A stretch of DNA of 64,000 bases from Hypomesus transpacificus (GCF_021917145.1 NW_025813860.1:1-64000), one strand, 5' to 3'. Shown: positions 38,900 through 54,730, counted from the stretch's first letter. Program-made: numbers and translations. Notes: generated from the letters alone by a model not told the origin.

Positions 38900-40640
38900 T
38901 CCCTGTGAGGCAAGGAACGCTGGGAAATAACTGGCGCAAAGCGCGAAGCATAGAGGCGCGCCGCGAAGCTGTATTGACAGTCGTCGAACACGCACTTGTC
39001 CGTTTTTGTTGTCGGGGTGTTAAAAGGTAAATGTACACATTTTGTCGATTGGTAGCATAAAATATAATGTGTAAATATTCATTTTATTGGATGCCTATAA
39101 ATCCCGAAAATGTTGTAGACTGATGTTTGTGCAACACAACACAGCAACACATCCCGCAACTTTCTGCATCGAGTGTGAAGAAGTGGTCGAAGAGATAGTG
39201 GAGGAAACAAACCGCTATGCCTCAGTGCAGCAGGAGATGATGCCATCCGGAGTGAAAGGAAAGCTGGCCAAATGGGTGCGGACAACAGTTAATGAAATGT
39301 ATTCATTCTTGGTCGCTGTCTGCCTGATGGGAATTGTGAAAAAGTTTTCCCTCCGAGAATACTGGATCACAGATCCCATCCTCCTTACCCCCATCTTCAC
39401 AACACTCTTCTCCCAGGACCGCTTCCTGCTTCTCCTCCGTTGCTTGCACTTCGTCGACAGTGCAAGGGGTAATGTAAATGATCCCCACAAGATAAGAAAT
39501 GTGTTAACTGGTCTCACCACCTCATTCAGACTGTCTTTGTACCATACAGGTACCTTTGTGTCGATGAATCCCTGATGAAGTGGAAGGGTAGGCTGGCATT
39601 TCAGTATACCAACACAAAGGCATAGAGCTGGTGTCAAATTCTTTGTCCTTTGTGATGTATTGACCGGTTATGTGGAGGACTTGATCATTTACACTGGATC
39701 ACGTTCAAGGACTCTGCATATCTGGGTCAGTCGTGATGACCTTACTTGCACCCTACTTCAAAAAGGGCCACATCCTGTACTTAGACAACTGGTACAGCAG
39801 CCCGACACTGTTCCAGCACCTCTTCTACCGTGGAACCAGAGGCCTGTGGGACCGTTCAGGCAAATCAGAAGGGGATGCCAGCCGTCACTCCTAAAATGAA
39901 AAAGGGCGAAGTGGAGTTTCAACAAAATGGCAGTCAATTGGCCGTTAAGTGGCATGACAAACGATGTCATGCGCACCACTGTTCATTCTTCAACAATATC
40001 AGCCACGGCAAGGATTGATCATGCCACCGGGGGGAAACTGAAGCCAGCTTGTGTTCTCAAATACAACAAGAAGATGGAGGCTGTGGACAAGGCAGATATG
40101 GTGAACAGCTTTGTCGAATGCGCCAGGAAGACTACCAAGTGGTAAAAGAAAGTATTCTTTCACTTGGTAGTCACTGCTGTTCTCAATGGCCACATCGTCC
40201 ACTGTCTGGTGAGATAAATGCACAATACATTTCAAATGATATAATTTCCTTACAAAGCTTTTAAAATATCTTTGTTGCTGTGACTACTCAAATTCCTACT
40301 CATTTACTCCATTCTGAATAGGGAGAGTCATCACTTACCAGGAGTACAGACTGAACTTGATGAGACAGCTGCTCGAGGTGCATCATACACCTCGACGCCC
40401 ATCCACCGGTGGCCGTCCCACAGTAGACCATCCTCTGCTGTGGACTGCCAGGCACGTTCCCTCTGAGGTCCCTCAGACTGCTAACCAAGGAAGCAGGACC
40501 AGGCGGCAGTGCAAGGTGTGCATGTTTACCTCGTGTTGGAGAAAGGACAGAAGAGTCCCAAAGTTCATGTGTGCGGCATGCAACGTTGCCTTGTGTGCTG
40601 CCCCATGCTTTGAGGAGTATCATACCCTCAAACATCATTA
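38900..40640 (+). pseudogene. Broken piggyBac-type transposase
   Basis: Pieces of a PGBD4-like transposase appear in order but in different frames. They are MYSFLVAVCLMGIVKKFSLR and REYWITDPILLTPIF at 39297-39400, CVDESLMKWKGRLAF near 39556-39602 (first catalytic D), and LDNWYSSPTLFQHL near 39780-39822 (second catalytic D). Next are the regions matching RTTVHSS and ACVLKYNKKMEAVDKADM at 39972-40104. A C-terminal cysteine-rich domain CKVCMF ... CAACNVALC ... CFEEYHTLKHH lies at 40510-40640. At least three frameshifts and several stops separate them, so it is inactive. The ends and the TTAA duplication were not located. Confidence 0.85.
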
Positions 40641-40662
40641 AGCACACATGGTTCTACCTTGG

Positions 40663-41745
40663 CCGTTGAGCGGGATTTAAAAGCCAACGGTTCAAGCAGC
40701 AGGTTCACATTTTCTAATTACATCTGGGTGATATGAGACAGGGGGCCCTAATACAGGGTGACTCCTTGTTAAGCCAAGATGTCACACTACTAAAACCCAC
40801 CAGCATCTTCAGCTGTCAAAAGGATCTCATAAACAAAACCAAAAAAAGTCACGCCACAACAACTGACCAAGCCAAGGAACTTCACATTCTACCTTGACCG
40901 TTGAGCGGGATTTAAAAGCCAACGGTTCAAGCACCAGGTTTGTATGTGACTTTCTGCCTTGGCGTTGAGCGGGATTTAAAAGCCAACGGTACAAGTAGCA
41001 GATTTTCAAGACACTGCATTTTACACATATATATATTAACATACGACTGTATATTTTTTATATTGTACTGTCTGTTCTCTGTTTCAGATATGTAGTTCTG
41101 GTTATAAAAAACTAAACAAAAATAACTTCTTTGTTTTAGATCTCCTGTTCCTGTTATAACCCCCCCACACACACACACACACACATATATATTTTCTGTT
41201 TCAGATATTCTTCGAGATATCCAGTTCCTGTAAAAAATAAATAATAAACACTTTATTTCAGACATCCAGTTCAGTTCCTGTTAAAAAAACACAAAACTAT
41301 TTTTCAGATATCCAGTTCCTGTTATAAAAAAAAAAAAAAATAACCACCTCTCTTAGAACCATCACCCTATTGCGGTGGAGAGGTTTGTGTGTCCTAATGA
41401 ACCTGGGGGCTGTGTTTTCTGGAGCCTGGTGCTCTTGGTAAGGTCTCCCAAGACAAAGTGGTCTCAGGTGAGGGGCCAGACTAAGAATGGTTAAAAAAAA
41501 CCCTGCTCAGAGCCCCCGTCTAGAGCCAAAACAACAAACTTTCTTCTGTTTCAGATAACCTTCAAGCTATCCAGTTGTTTCAATGTGTTCTAATTGTTCT
41601 TTCCAGAAAATGAAACTATTAGTAATATATACATATTTCAGTGGGACTTCAAGCCATCCTTTCTCTTTTTTTTACTATTATGCACTAATTATTCTTTCTG
41701 TTTCAGATAACACATATTTACCTTGTCTGTTGAGTGGGAAACCTA
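40663..41745. repeat. Dispersed hairpin repeats (CCGTTGAGC ... GCCAACGG) and TTTCAGATA repeats
   Basis: A unit reading CCGTTGAGCGGGATTTAAAA then GCCAACGGT, which can fold as an 8-bp stem with one bulged A, occurs at 40663-40690, 40898-40925 and 40957-40988. The first base of the third copy is missing. A decayed copy is at about 41718-41745. Between them a unit with CTGTTTCAGATATCCAGTTCCTGTTATAAA recurs near 41077, 41198, 41253 and 41302. No coding signal was found. Confidence 0.7.
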
Positions 41746-42119
41746 GAATCTAAAGATTTTCCAGGAGCTTGCTTGATCGCCTTTTTGTGAGGGGTCAGGG
41801 AATAATTTTCCAGTCTCCCCTTTATTGGCTCAAATTGGCTGACTGGTTTTTCGATTCCCTCTGGAAAAGCAGTTCTTAATTATATCAAATAAATACAATT
41901 GTTTGAAAATACTGAACTACTGTGTCTTTTGTACATTTATCCTGTGATTTAGACACCTGTTCAATTTACTCAGGTAGCATACAGTACGATATCAGTAAAC
42001 AATGTGTTCATAAAATAAGTTACTAGATGGAAGCCTGCCAGAGAACAATAATCCTTGCATTACATCTACATGGAGCAGGTCTAATCACCCAAAATCAGTT
42101 CCAATCCTCCTAGATGGAT

Positions 42120-42440
42120 GGACTAGACTCAGAGGGCAGGGCGGAGCTAGCAGCTCCTTGTAGCAGGTGTTTAGCTTCAGCTTGGTGGTTTAGCTGCAGA
42201 CAGGTCCCAGGTTGGTGAGTGGCTAAGCCTCATGGACCACTTAGCAGCCATCTGAAACAGGGAGAGAGGAGGGGGAGATGGGAGAGAGGAGATAGAGGGG
42301 TGAAAGGGTGAGAAGAGGTTAGAGATGTTGGAGATAAGATCGTTAGACAAAGGAGGGAGACAGAATGGAATGGGGTGGGGGGGGAGAGATACACAAGTCA
42401 TGCTGAAGCTCATTTCTGCTAATTCAACATAATGCAACAC
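42120..42440. repeat. Duplicated block upstream of the intact TRIM gene (unit A)
   Basis: Shares GGACTAGACTCAGAGGGCAG and CAGCTCCTTGTAGCA with 61655-61705, and CCTCATGGACCACTTAGCAG followed by CCATCTGAAACAGGG with 46574-46608. On the minus strand the latter looks like an acceptor (CTGTTTCAG) followed by ATGGCTGCTAAGTGGTCC, so it could be a worn exon of an unidentified gene carried along with each TRIM unit. Confidence 0.6.
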
Positions 42441-42829
42441 ACATCAACACTACAAGTTGTGTTGATTAACTTCTCTTGAATGAGATCGCCTGTCACTCAG
42501 TCTGCAGTTACTACAATACACGCTGATGCAGTTTACTTCCTGCACTCCTGAAGCCACGCCTACTACGTGACTCACCTGTGTGAATACAGGAAGCAGAGTT
42601 CAGTGTTTCTCTACTCATCAACAGGGTCTGAGATTCACCTTTCTGCTGTGATCAATCTGGACTAAAATCACAACTGACACAGGAGAGAAATACTGCCTTA
42701 ACACAACTACAGAAGGAAACACTGTCATTTACAAAGACTAACTCACTGCTGACCTAATCAGTACGTTTTAAAAGTACGTTTTGAAAGTAAACTTCAGACT
42801 ACAACAGGAGGGTGTGACTGGGTGAGAAA

Positions 42830-45661
42830 ATGGCGTCCAGCTCGTCTCTCCCAGAGGAGGATCTCTCCTGTCCTGTGTGCTGTGACATCTTTAAAGATCC
42901 TGTCTTCCTGTCATGTAGCCACAGCTTCTGTAAAGCCTGTCTGCAGGAATACTGGAAGGAAAAGAAAGAAAGAGATTGTCCAGTTTGCAGAAGAAAATCA
43001 TCAAAGGATTCCCTTCCCCTCAACCTGGCTCTGAAGAACCTGTGTGAGTCCTTCTTACAGGAGAGACGTCAGAGAGCTTCAGCAGGGTCTGAGGTGCTCT
43101 GCAGTCTGCACAGTGAGAAACTCAAGCTCTACTGTCTGGATGATAAACAGCCAGTGTGTGTGGTGTGTCAGACCTCCAAAAAACACAAAAACCGTGACTG
43201 CTGCCCCATCGATGAAGCTGCACAGGATCACAAGGTATGATTGAGTAGGTATGACAGAGTAGACACAGATTTGTTATTTAGGCCTAATTAATATGGGTAA
43301 ACGTATTGAGTAGACACACCTGTATGGACATCCCACTCTAAATCCATGGACATTAAGCTTCAGTTAGCTCCACCTTTGCAGCTCTGACAGCTGCCACTCT
43401 TCTGGGAAGGCCGTCCACAAGATGTTGGAGTGTGTGGAGAAATAATGGGCACTGATGTTGGATGATTAGACTTGGCTTGCAGATGGTTAGAATTTATCTC
43501 AAATATGTGTCATAGGTACTATACTATAGGTCAAGAATCAGTGCAGGCCAGTCTAGGTTTTCCACATCAAACTCAACAAAACATTTCTGTATGGACCTCA
43601 CTTTCTACATTGAGCAGGTCTAATCAACCAACATCAGTTCCCATTCCCTGTAATGCTCTTGTGGCTGACTGGAAGTAAATACTGCATCAATGTTCCATAG
43701 TTGTCCATAAAAGGCATTCTTAGAAATGTGAAGGCAGTTATAGAAACACAGCGTGAACCAAATTTATGTACATTTCTTGATGTTAGAATGAGAGCTGTCC
43801 ATATACTGAGCAGTTTCCACATACTATTGGCAATATAATGTTTGTTAATATTAGAATGTTCAATATTTATATATTTTTGAAGTGTTGATGATTTATTGTT
43901 TCTCTGCTTCGATACTCATTTATTCTATTGAGTTTTATTAGAGAGACGTCTCAGATCCAGCTGGTCAAATGAGAGGATGAACAACTTTTACTCCTGACAT
44001 GTTTTGTTTTAACCCAGGAGGAACTCCAGCCTGCTCTGAAGTCCTTACAGGATCAGCTACAGGTCTTTAATGAAGTTAAACAAACCTGTCATCAAACAGC
44101 AAATCACATTAAGGTAAAAACAAATTATCAATAAAATAATATGAAACCATTTTTACATTGAAAACTCTGGTCAGCTAAACCTCTGTATGAACCTCCATGT
44201 CTACAGGTCCAGACCCAGCACACAGAGAGGCAGATTAAGGAGGAGTTTAAGAAGCTTCACCAGTTTCTACAAGAGGAAGAGGAGGCCAGGATAGCTGCAC
44301 TGAGGAAGGAGGAGAAGCAGAAAAGTCAAATGATGAAGAAGAAGATTAAGGGGTTGAGCAGAGAGATATCAACACTTTCACACACAATCACAGCCATAGA
44401 GGAGGAGCTGAGAGCTGAAGACATCTCATTCCTGCAGGTCAGGACTGAGCTCTCTAAGTTCATATGGAATGGCTTGCTGGGTGTGTTTATGAGTGTCTAA
44501 CTTCATATTCTGCATCTCCACAGAACTACAAGGACACAGTGAATAGGTAAGTGACCTGCCTCCTGTCTCTCTCTTCTCTGTGGCTGTGAACCCGACCCCA
44601 CAGCAGCTCTGACTCCAGAATGTTCTTCCAGAGCCCAGTCCACTCTGCCGGATCCACAGCTGGTCTCAGGAGCGCTAATAGACGTGGCCAAACACCTGGG
44701 CAACCTGACCTTCAGAGTCTGGGAGAAGATGCAGGTCATTGTCACACACAGTGAGTTTTTGATAATGTTATCATTTTAATATTTCATATTGTACTTACAT
44801 TATCCTGCTGATTACTGATCACAATCTTTCTTCTATGATCATGATCATACCCATTCATAACATGACACCACAGTACAGGCTACAAACAGAACTTGACCAT
44901 TGTTACTTAATGTACTGTATTACTCTACCACATATCACACCAATACCAGCCTGTTATGTTGAATACAGCATGATCAATGCATGTAGAATAACAATGACAT
45001 CCACATACATGATATGTACAGTCATCATTACTGGGTTTGTCCAAGTGTCAACTCCTGGTGGGTGAGGGTGTAAACATCAAACACTGCATCAACACAAACC
45101 TGATGTCTCTCCTCAGCTCCTGTGACTCTGGACCCCAACACTGCCGACCCACACCTCATCCTGTCTGAAGATCTGACCAGTGTGAGACTCAGTCAGGAGA
45201 GACAGCAGCTTCCTGACAACCCAGAGAGGTTTGATTGTGATCTGTTGATCCTGGGCTCTGAGGGCTTTAACTCAGGGACACACAGCTGGGATGTTGAGGT
45301 TGGAGACAGTACAGAGTGGTACTTGGGTTTGGAACCAGAGTCTATCCAGAGGAAGGGGGTCAAAATGGGTGGACGCAGGGGAATCAAGTGCTTTCATGGT
45401 TCATATAGCGCAGGATCCTCAGGATCTCTATCCTTTGCTCTCATAGTGAGACAGAAACCCCAGAGGATCAGACTGCAGCTGGACTGGGACAGAGGAATGC
45501 TGTCATTCTCTGACCCTGATAGAAACACACACCTGTACACATTCACACACATATTCCGGAGAGAGAGACTTTTACCATTCATTTGGAATGGGAGCAGTCT
45601 CCACCCTCTGAGGATCTTACCAGTGAAGGCCTCTGTAACAGTAGAACAGCACAGTCATTAG
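42830..45661 (+). CDS. TRIM E3 ubiquitin ligase (RING, B-box 2, coiled coil, PRY-SPRY), intact, six exons
   Basis: Exons: 42830-43234, 44018-44113, 44207-44437, 44524-44546, 44632-44750, 45117-45661. Phases agree, giving 472 residues. The architecture resembles TRIM35 / nuclear factor 7-like fish TRIMs, which are cytosolic ubiquitin ligases often tied to antiviral signalling. RING: C14, C17, C29, H31, C34, C37, C50, C53, all present. B-box 2: C91, H94, C102, D105, C110, C113, H119, but the usual final His is Arg122 (codon CGT). Coiled coil: about 136-250 ([31 protein letters not shown]). PRY-SPRY: 292-472, starting [16 protein letters not shown], with [15 protein letters not shown] and [15 protein letters not shown] second, broken copy follows 1.5 kb downstream, so this is a tandem array. 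The exact orthologue is uncertain in this expanded family. Confidence 0.9.
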
Positions 45662-49439
<3,778 letters not shown>

Positions 49440-49440
<1 letters not shown>

Positions 49441-49760
49441 GGAGGGGAGAGAAGGGGGAGATAATAGGGGGAGAGAATGGAGAGCGGGAAGAGAGGGGGA
49501 GAAAGAAGAGAGAAAAAAGAAAGAGAGAGGAAGGATTGGATGAGGGAGAGAGTGGAGCGAGAGGGGACGAGTAGAGGAAGGAGAGTGGGAAGAGAGGAGG
49601 GAGGGAGAGAGGAGAGGGATAGTAGGGAAAGAGGCAGAGGGGGTAGAAAAGACAAAGACAGATGAGGGAGAGGGGTGAGAGGTAGTGGAGAGAGGAGAGA
49701 GAGATAACATAATGAGATACAGAGGAGGGAGACATAGAAGGAGTTGAGGAGAGGGAGAGA
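49440..49760. repeat. Purine-rich (GA/GGA) tract
   Basis: About 320 bases of nearly pure GA, with an imperfect GGAGAGAG pattern, starting exactly where the TRIM pseudogene loses homology to copy 1. The long frames on both strands across it are by-products. Confidence 0.85.
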
Positions 49761-50397
49761 GTGTCTCATACAAACTTACACAAGGGCCACCTATCACACC
49801 AATAACCATAACCATAACTTCAGGACTGAGCTGCACAGCTCTCAGAGTACAGATAAGTCTGTCTACTAGTGCCACCGTGACTGGAGCAAGAGAGAGATGC
49901 TGGCTCGTATCCACTGGTGTAAGGCCAGCCTCCTCTCATTGCAGTTCAGTATTAATCACTGGGAGGAGGCTGGAGATCTGATCCTGGATCAGAAGCCGGG
50001 AACTGCTTTTACTCATGTCAGGTGACAGGTCATCTGTCGTCAATCCATCTGATGTTAGAATAACCACATTCCTTCTGCAATTCATCTAGCTGACACATAC
50101 ACACACACCTCTGTATTTTGTGAACAGAGGTGAGATTGTTCAGAGACCAGGCTGTCACTCAAGTCCTCTTTTCTCTTCTGTTCAGTTTAATAAAGATTCA
50201 TTGGATTCGGTAGTTGAGTATTCCAGTGTTTTTTTCTTTGTGTGTGTGTGTGCATTAGTGTATGTGTGTGTGTAAGTGTATTTGTGTCTGTCTTTCCACA
50301 CATCACAACAGGACCTGGAGATTTTATGAACATTGACAAACCATGTGTCATCCATAACACTCTCAAATACACACACAAACACATGCAAGATAGGTCC

Positions 50398-50912
50398 ATT
50401 GTCACAATTCCCAGTGACTGAACCCAAACGCAGACCTGGACTGGTAGGTGGTGAAAAGGGCGATGTTTATTGGTGATAAAAAACTGAAGGGTATTGCCAG
50501 ATGTGAAGACAGGTGAGTACAGGTGATGAGAGGTGGATGGTGGTGCCGAACGTGCAGGTCAGTGAGTACTGGTGGCTAGGCGGGAGTGGAGGAATTCCAG
50601 GGTGAGAAGACTGAAAAAACAAGCAAAAGTTTGAGGCAGGCAAAATAGACTGACTGGTTACATAGGTTGACACACTAGCACAACGTACAAGTACGTGTAA
50701 CGATCCGGCAGGGACTGGATATCAGGCCACAGCTTAAGTAGTGTAGTGATGATGATCAGGATCAGGTGTGTTTATGGCTGAAGAGGAACAGCTGAGAGCA
50801 GGTTTGTTGCCCGGCAACCGGAACGGGGTACGTTCAGGGACGCAACACAAAACACAGAACAAACCAGACGAAAAAAAACAAGTTCAAAGGGGTGGGGGTG
50901 TGACATCTATAC
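50398..50912. mobile_element. Candidate non-autonomous element with short inverted ends
   Basis: The left end reads TTGTCACAATTCCCAGTGAC and the right end GGGGTGTGACAT, so TGTCACA..CCC is inverted at the two ends. Inside are AAACGCAGACCTGGACTGG, GTAACGATCCGGCAGGGACT and GTTGCCCGGCAACCGG. I recall similar blocks scattered in fish genomes as a repeat. There is no coding frame. Ends and class are uncertain. Confidence 0.45.
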
Positions 50913-51436
50913 ACATTTCCATCAGAAGAGATCATCATTTCTACCTCTGTGAGAAATGTGCTGCCCCTCTGGTCACATGGTGCCACTGCTACCAGGGAAA
51001 CATTTAAAAAAATATATTTTTAAAAAGAGAGAAATCAACTGCTAGATTTAACCGTTTTGCACCTATAGTGTGTGGTGTGCCATGATGTGACAAAGACAGC
51101 ACACCACACACAAACAGATTTTCAACCAGTGTCCCGACCAGAGAATATCTAATATGGGGACAACTGCCACTCGGGAAACCTCCGGGTTCTGAACTGGTTA
51201 TATGAGGGCACTAACGAGCGAGTGCAGAATGAATGGAGGTCTATGGAGCTTCACCCCTCAAAATCCACTTTTCTCAGGATATAATTTTTTGTCAAGTAAT
51301 TTGAATTCTGAATTCAAAAGGGGAGGCAAGAAAATACACACTGTTGGGTGTTAGTTTTTTTAAGTGCCTTTCTGTTCTAAAAAGCCTTTTAAAATGTCAA
51401 TGACGTCATACACACAAACAAGTATTATCTCCACAG

Positions 51437-51459
51437 AACTACAAGGACACAGTGAAAAG
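51437..51459 (+). pseudogene. Relic of TRIM exon 4 with its downstream intron (tandem copy 3)
   Basis: The 23-base exon (NYKDTVKR frame) has its acceptor CTCCACAG, its donor AG/GTAAGTGACCTGCC, and the following CTCCTGTCTCTCTCTTCTC intron sequence, as in the two TRIM copies upstream. No other TRIM exon is next to it. A SINE body fragment follows, then an acceptor-like CTTTTGCAG at 51671-51679 with a phase-compatible short frame. I consider it a leftover of a third copy. Confidence 0.75.
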
Positions 51460-51555
51460 GTAAGTGACCTGCCTCCTGTCTCTCTCTTCTCTGTGGTCTC
51501 TGTGTCTTCTCTGTATGCCTCCTGTCTCTCTCTTCTCAAATGACGATTGTGATGA

Positions 51556-51620
51556 TTGTGTCCTTGGGCAAGGCACTTCACCCTACTTGCCTCGGGGGGA
51601 ATGTCCCTGTACTCACTGCT
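51556..51620 (+). repeat. Fragment of the tRNA-derived SINE body
   Basis: TGTGTCCTTGGGCAAGGCAC, CTTGCCTCGGGGGGAATGTC, and CCTGTACTCACTG match the reverse complement of 38098-38180. It lies inside the TRIM relic. Confidence 0.8.
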
Positions 51621-52047
51621 CCATACACACACCCTTTCTCCCAGCTTATGAAAAACACTTGTTCTCTTCTCTTTTGCAGGAGCGACTGCTCTCCGCAGAG
51701 CCTGCGTCTGCAGCTCAGCAAAACTAACACAGCTAACATAGAACAACGAGAGGCAGAGAGACACAGAGAGTGTGAGTCTGTGTTAATGTGTGTCTAAGTG
51801 TATGAATGTGTGTGTAAGTGTGTGTTTGTGAGTGTGTGTGTGTGTGTGTGATCGAGTATGTGTATGAGTGAGTGTGTGAGTGTGTGTGAGTGTGTGTATG
51901 AGTGTGTTGAGAGCCGCTGCTCAGCTGGAGAGAGCGAGCTGGGCGTGTCACAGAGAGAGAAATTTGACAGTGAGAGAAAGAGACAGAGCAAAATTATTAT
52001 TTTGAGGGGGCACAGCATTCCATTTGGGCAGGCATTTTGGTCAATCG

Positions 52048-52106
<59 letters not shown>
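52048..52106. repeat. Poly-C run of 59 bases
   Basis: Uninterrupted C homopolymer. The exact length is likely unreliable, and the flanks (52000-52047 and 52107 onward) do not obviously join as one gene or repeat. Confidence 0.9.
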
Positions 52107-53380
52107 AGAGCCTGCTCCCGTCTTTATATGTCACTTTATGATTTTCGGTCTGAGGCAGAAAAAGTGTGGCTTTTTGCAGATTTATCAGACTTCTCACCCT
52201 GACAACCCCACTTTATCTCCTGGTTGGAGTGCCCAGGTTATTACTGGTTCATTTCTCTGTCAAGCCTTACAGACGCACAGAGATCTACAGATTCACAGAG
52301 ATGTACAGGCTTTTCTCTTTTAAAATGATTATTTTCTTTATCACCCGCTGTCCAAGCGGGAAGCAGACAGCGTCTGCTCTGCCGGCCGCGTCCACCACAG
52401 TTAGGAGGAGGCGCACTGTTCCACAATTACGATGCTCACGCTGCTTACACAATGAGGCTCGTTGTAAAACCTCCCCACTTAGGGCTAGTGCTGACAGAGT
52501 CTGGGCGTAAGGCCAAAAAACAGTGCAACTTGACTGTGAAACAGAACTCAGGTCTCTGCCTGCGAAGGAAGATACCTACCTCCAGGTGGCCTTTTCCGTC
52601 ACTCCTCAGCCTCCTGTCACCCAGATATCACACACAGGCTCAATATCTTCTATCGTTTAGTGGTAATAAAATTAAGCACCCACATTTTACATACGATTTC
52701 CAGTAATATAGAACAATACTAAAAGGGGTGATTTGAGAGTTTTATTTTCAATCATTTAAATCCATAATCATAACCCATCTTCATCATTTCAACAGTATGG
52801 TGTCGATTTCCATGTCAGACTGTTATAGGTTCTTGGGGCGTTTTTGTTCCCCTTGAGAAATAAGGCATACTAAATTTCAGATTTCTGGGACTTATGGGCC
52901 GCAAATGGCATCACTTTGATGTAAATAATACCACCAATAATCTACCGGAGAAACCCTAATAATGATAATATTAAAAATAACTACAGGTTTCCTCCTACCC
53001 GAGGAACCCTAAATATAGCTGCAGGCAGCAATGGTGGGTTCCTCCTCAACATTGCCAACTATTTCAAAATTGACATGACATATTTGTGTACTAAACATTG
53101 TCAAGAGTCTTCATATGAAATTGTGATTTAATCAAAGTATTGGTTTACAACTAAAGGATGTGTAAAGCAATTTTTTAGCTTATGGTATTCCCCTCTCTGT
53201 CACCAACTGTCTATGAAGGGGGCATCCCTCACCAAACTGCTTTGAGCAGGCCCATGCTTTCTTAAAAGTGTAAGACTAGTCCTTAGTTTCATTGTGCCAA
53301 AAAATAAGATAAAATGGTCAAGCTGTGTTTGGTTGATTGAACTTTATAGTTCTGAAGAAGAAGACCTTTTTCTTTTAACA

Positions 53381-53464
53381 GTAGTATTTAATAAGCTGTG
53401 GCCAAACTAGTCACTGAATGGCTACTCACCATTCAGTGGATAGTTTGGCCACAGCTAATACTAC
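53381..53464. repeat. Long near-perfect hairpin (inverted repeat, 7-base loop)
   Basis: The 5' arm ends AGCTGTGGCCAAACTAGTCA then CTGAATGG at 53421, the loop is CTACTCA (53422-53428), and the 3' arm is its reverse complement with one or two mismatches, ending GGCCACAGCT. A further GTAGTATT/AATACTAC pairing extends the stem across a small bulge. Total span is about 84 bases. Confidence 0.85.
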
Positions 53465-54059
53465 TACTAATATAGCTTACTAGGCCACCAGCCTTTTTTC
53501 AAGCCAATGAGTGAGGGTAGGGGCTTTGTATCCAATAAATTACACCCCTGAACTTTTAAATCAGATTTATTGGCCGATTTCAATTGTAAATATCCTATGG
53601 CTTCTTCTCCAATTGGGTCTTGATACAATGCCATCTAATATTTTCTGCCCATTCTGCACAATTTTGGGGACTTTCCACACCAGCACCTTTTGCCCAGTTC
53701 CTGCCCTACTACATGTGTTTTCCAACACCAGTTACAACCAACAATCAGTAGTTTTCCTTCTTACGGAGGAATCCTAATAATAAAACTAACAAAACCGCAG
53801 CTTTTCTGATTGGCCCCAAAGTATACTCCTTGCCTTATGTAAACATTAATACCATATCTTAAATGTTAACACTATAGCACAATAAAAACTGTACAATCAT
53901 TGTTCATTGTAAATTCATACCATTTTGCAACTAACTGACAAATATTGATATTATTAATATGTAAAAATCCCAATGCACATACTAGCCATAAGGAGCTATC
54001 CGATTTTTCCCCTAGTAACCACTGGATCAGAAGTTGCTGCAAAACATTCTGCATTTCAA

Positions 54060-54730
54060 AGAGGTTTCAAAGAGGTGACAAGGAGGAGAACAAGATAGCC
54101 AAGTATGAACTACATTCTGCAATCAGGAAAACAAAGTCTGTTTATGCTAAGAAACTGGAGAATCAACTCACTACCAACAACCCTAGGTCAGTGTGGAGAA
54201 GTCTGAAGGAGATGACCGCTTCAAGAAAGGGCCTGCCTCTCCACCAGACGATACATGCTTTTCATTGACTTTAGCTCAGCCTTCAACACTTTTGATCCAC
54301 TCATTCTCTTCTCCAGGCTGCAAGCCATGAACATCGACATAGCTCCGTGTCACTGGATACAGTCGCACAAAGATGAAACTGGAGAGAGTGGTCACCAAAG
54401 CCTCCAACATTATTGGTTTTGACCTTCCATCAGTCCTCTCCTTGTATGCTGAGAATAGCTTAAATCGTGCATAGAACATAATCAGAGACTCCTCCCATCC
54501 AAGCCATGACCTTTATGAACTTCTGCCTTCTGGAAGACGCTACAGATCTATGCGAACTGGAACGACGCGCCTCAATAACAGCTTCTCCCCCTCTTGGACT
54601 TTTTCTATTTTTTTTTCCCTACCCCCTCCCCCTCCTCACTGGACTGAGCTACCTATGACAAAAGAATACCACCAACATTGTTGTGTGGCAATAACGTTTG
54701 TATGTATGTATCTATCTATCTATCTATCAT
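54060..54730 (+). pseudogene. Relic of a non-LTR retrotransposon (L2/CR1-like LINE)
   Basis: Pieces of a reverse-transcriptase protein in order: AKYELHSAIRKTKSVYAKKL and RSVWRSLKEMT at 54098-54225, the RT motif FIDFSSAFNT at 54260-54289, and KASNIIGFDLPSVLSLYA near 54390-54443. The C-terminal block follows: IIRDSSHPSHDLYELLPSGR, RYRSMRTGTTRLNNSFSP. Most of the RT core is deleted between 54300 and 54370 and stops are present. It ends in a short (TATC)n tail near 54710-54728, as LINE copies often do. Confidence 0.8.
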
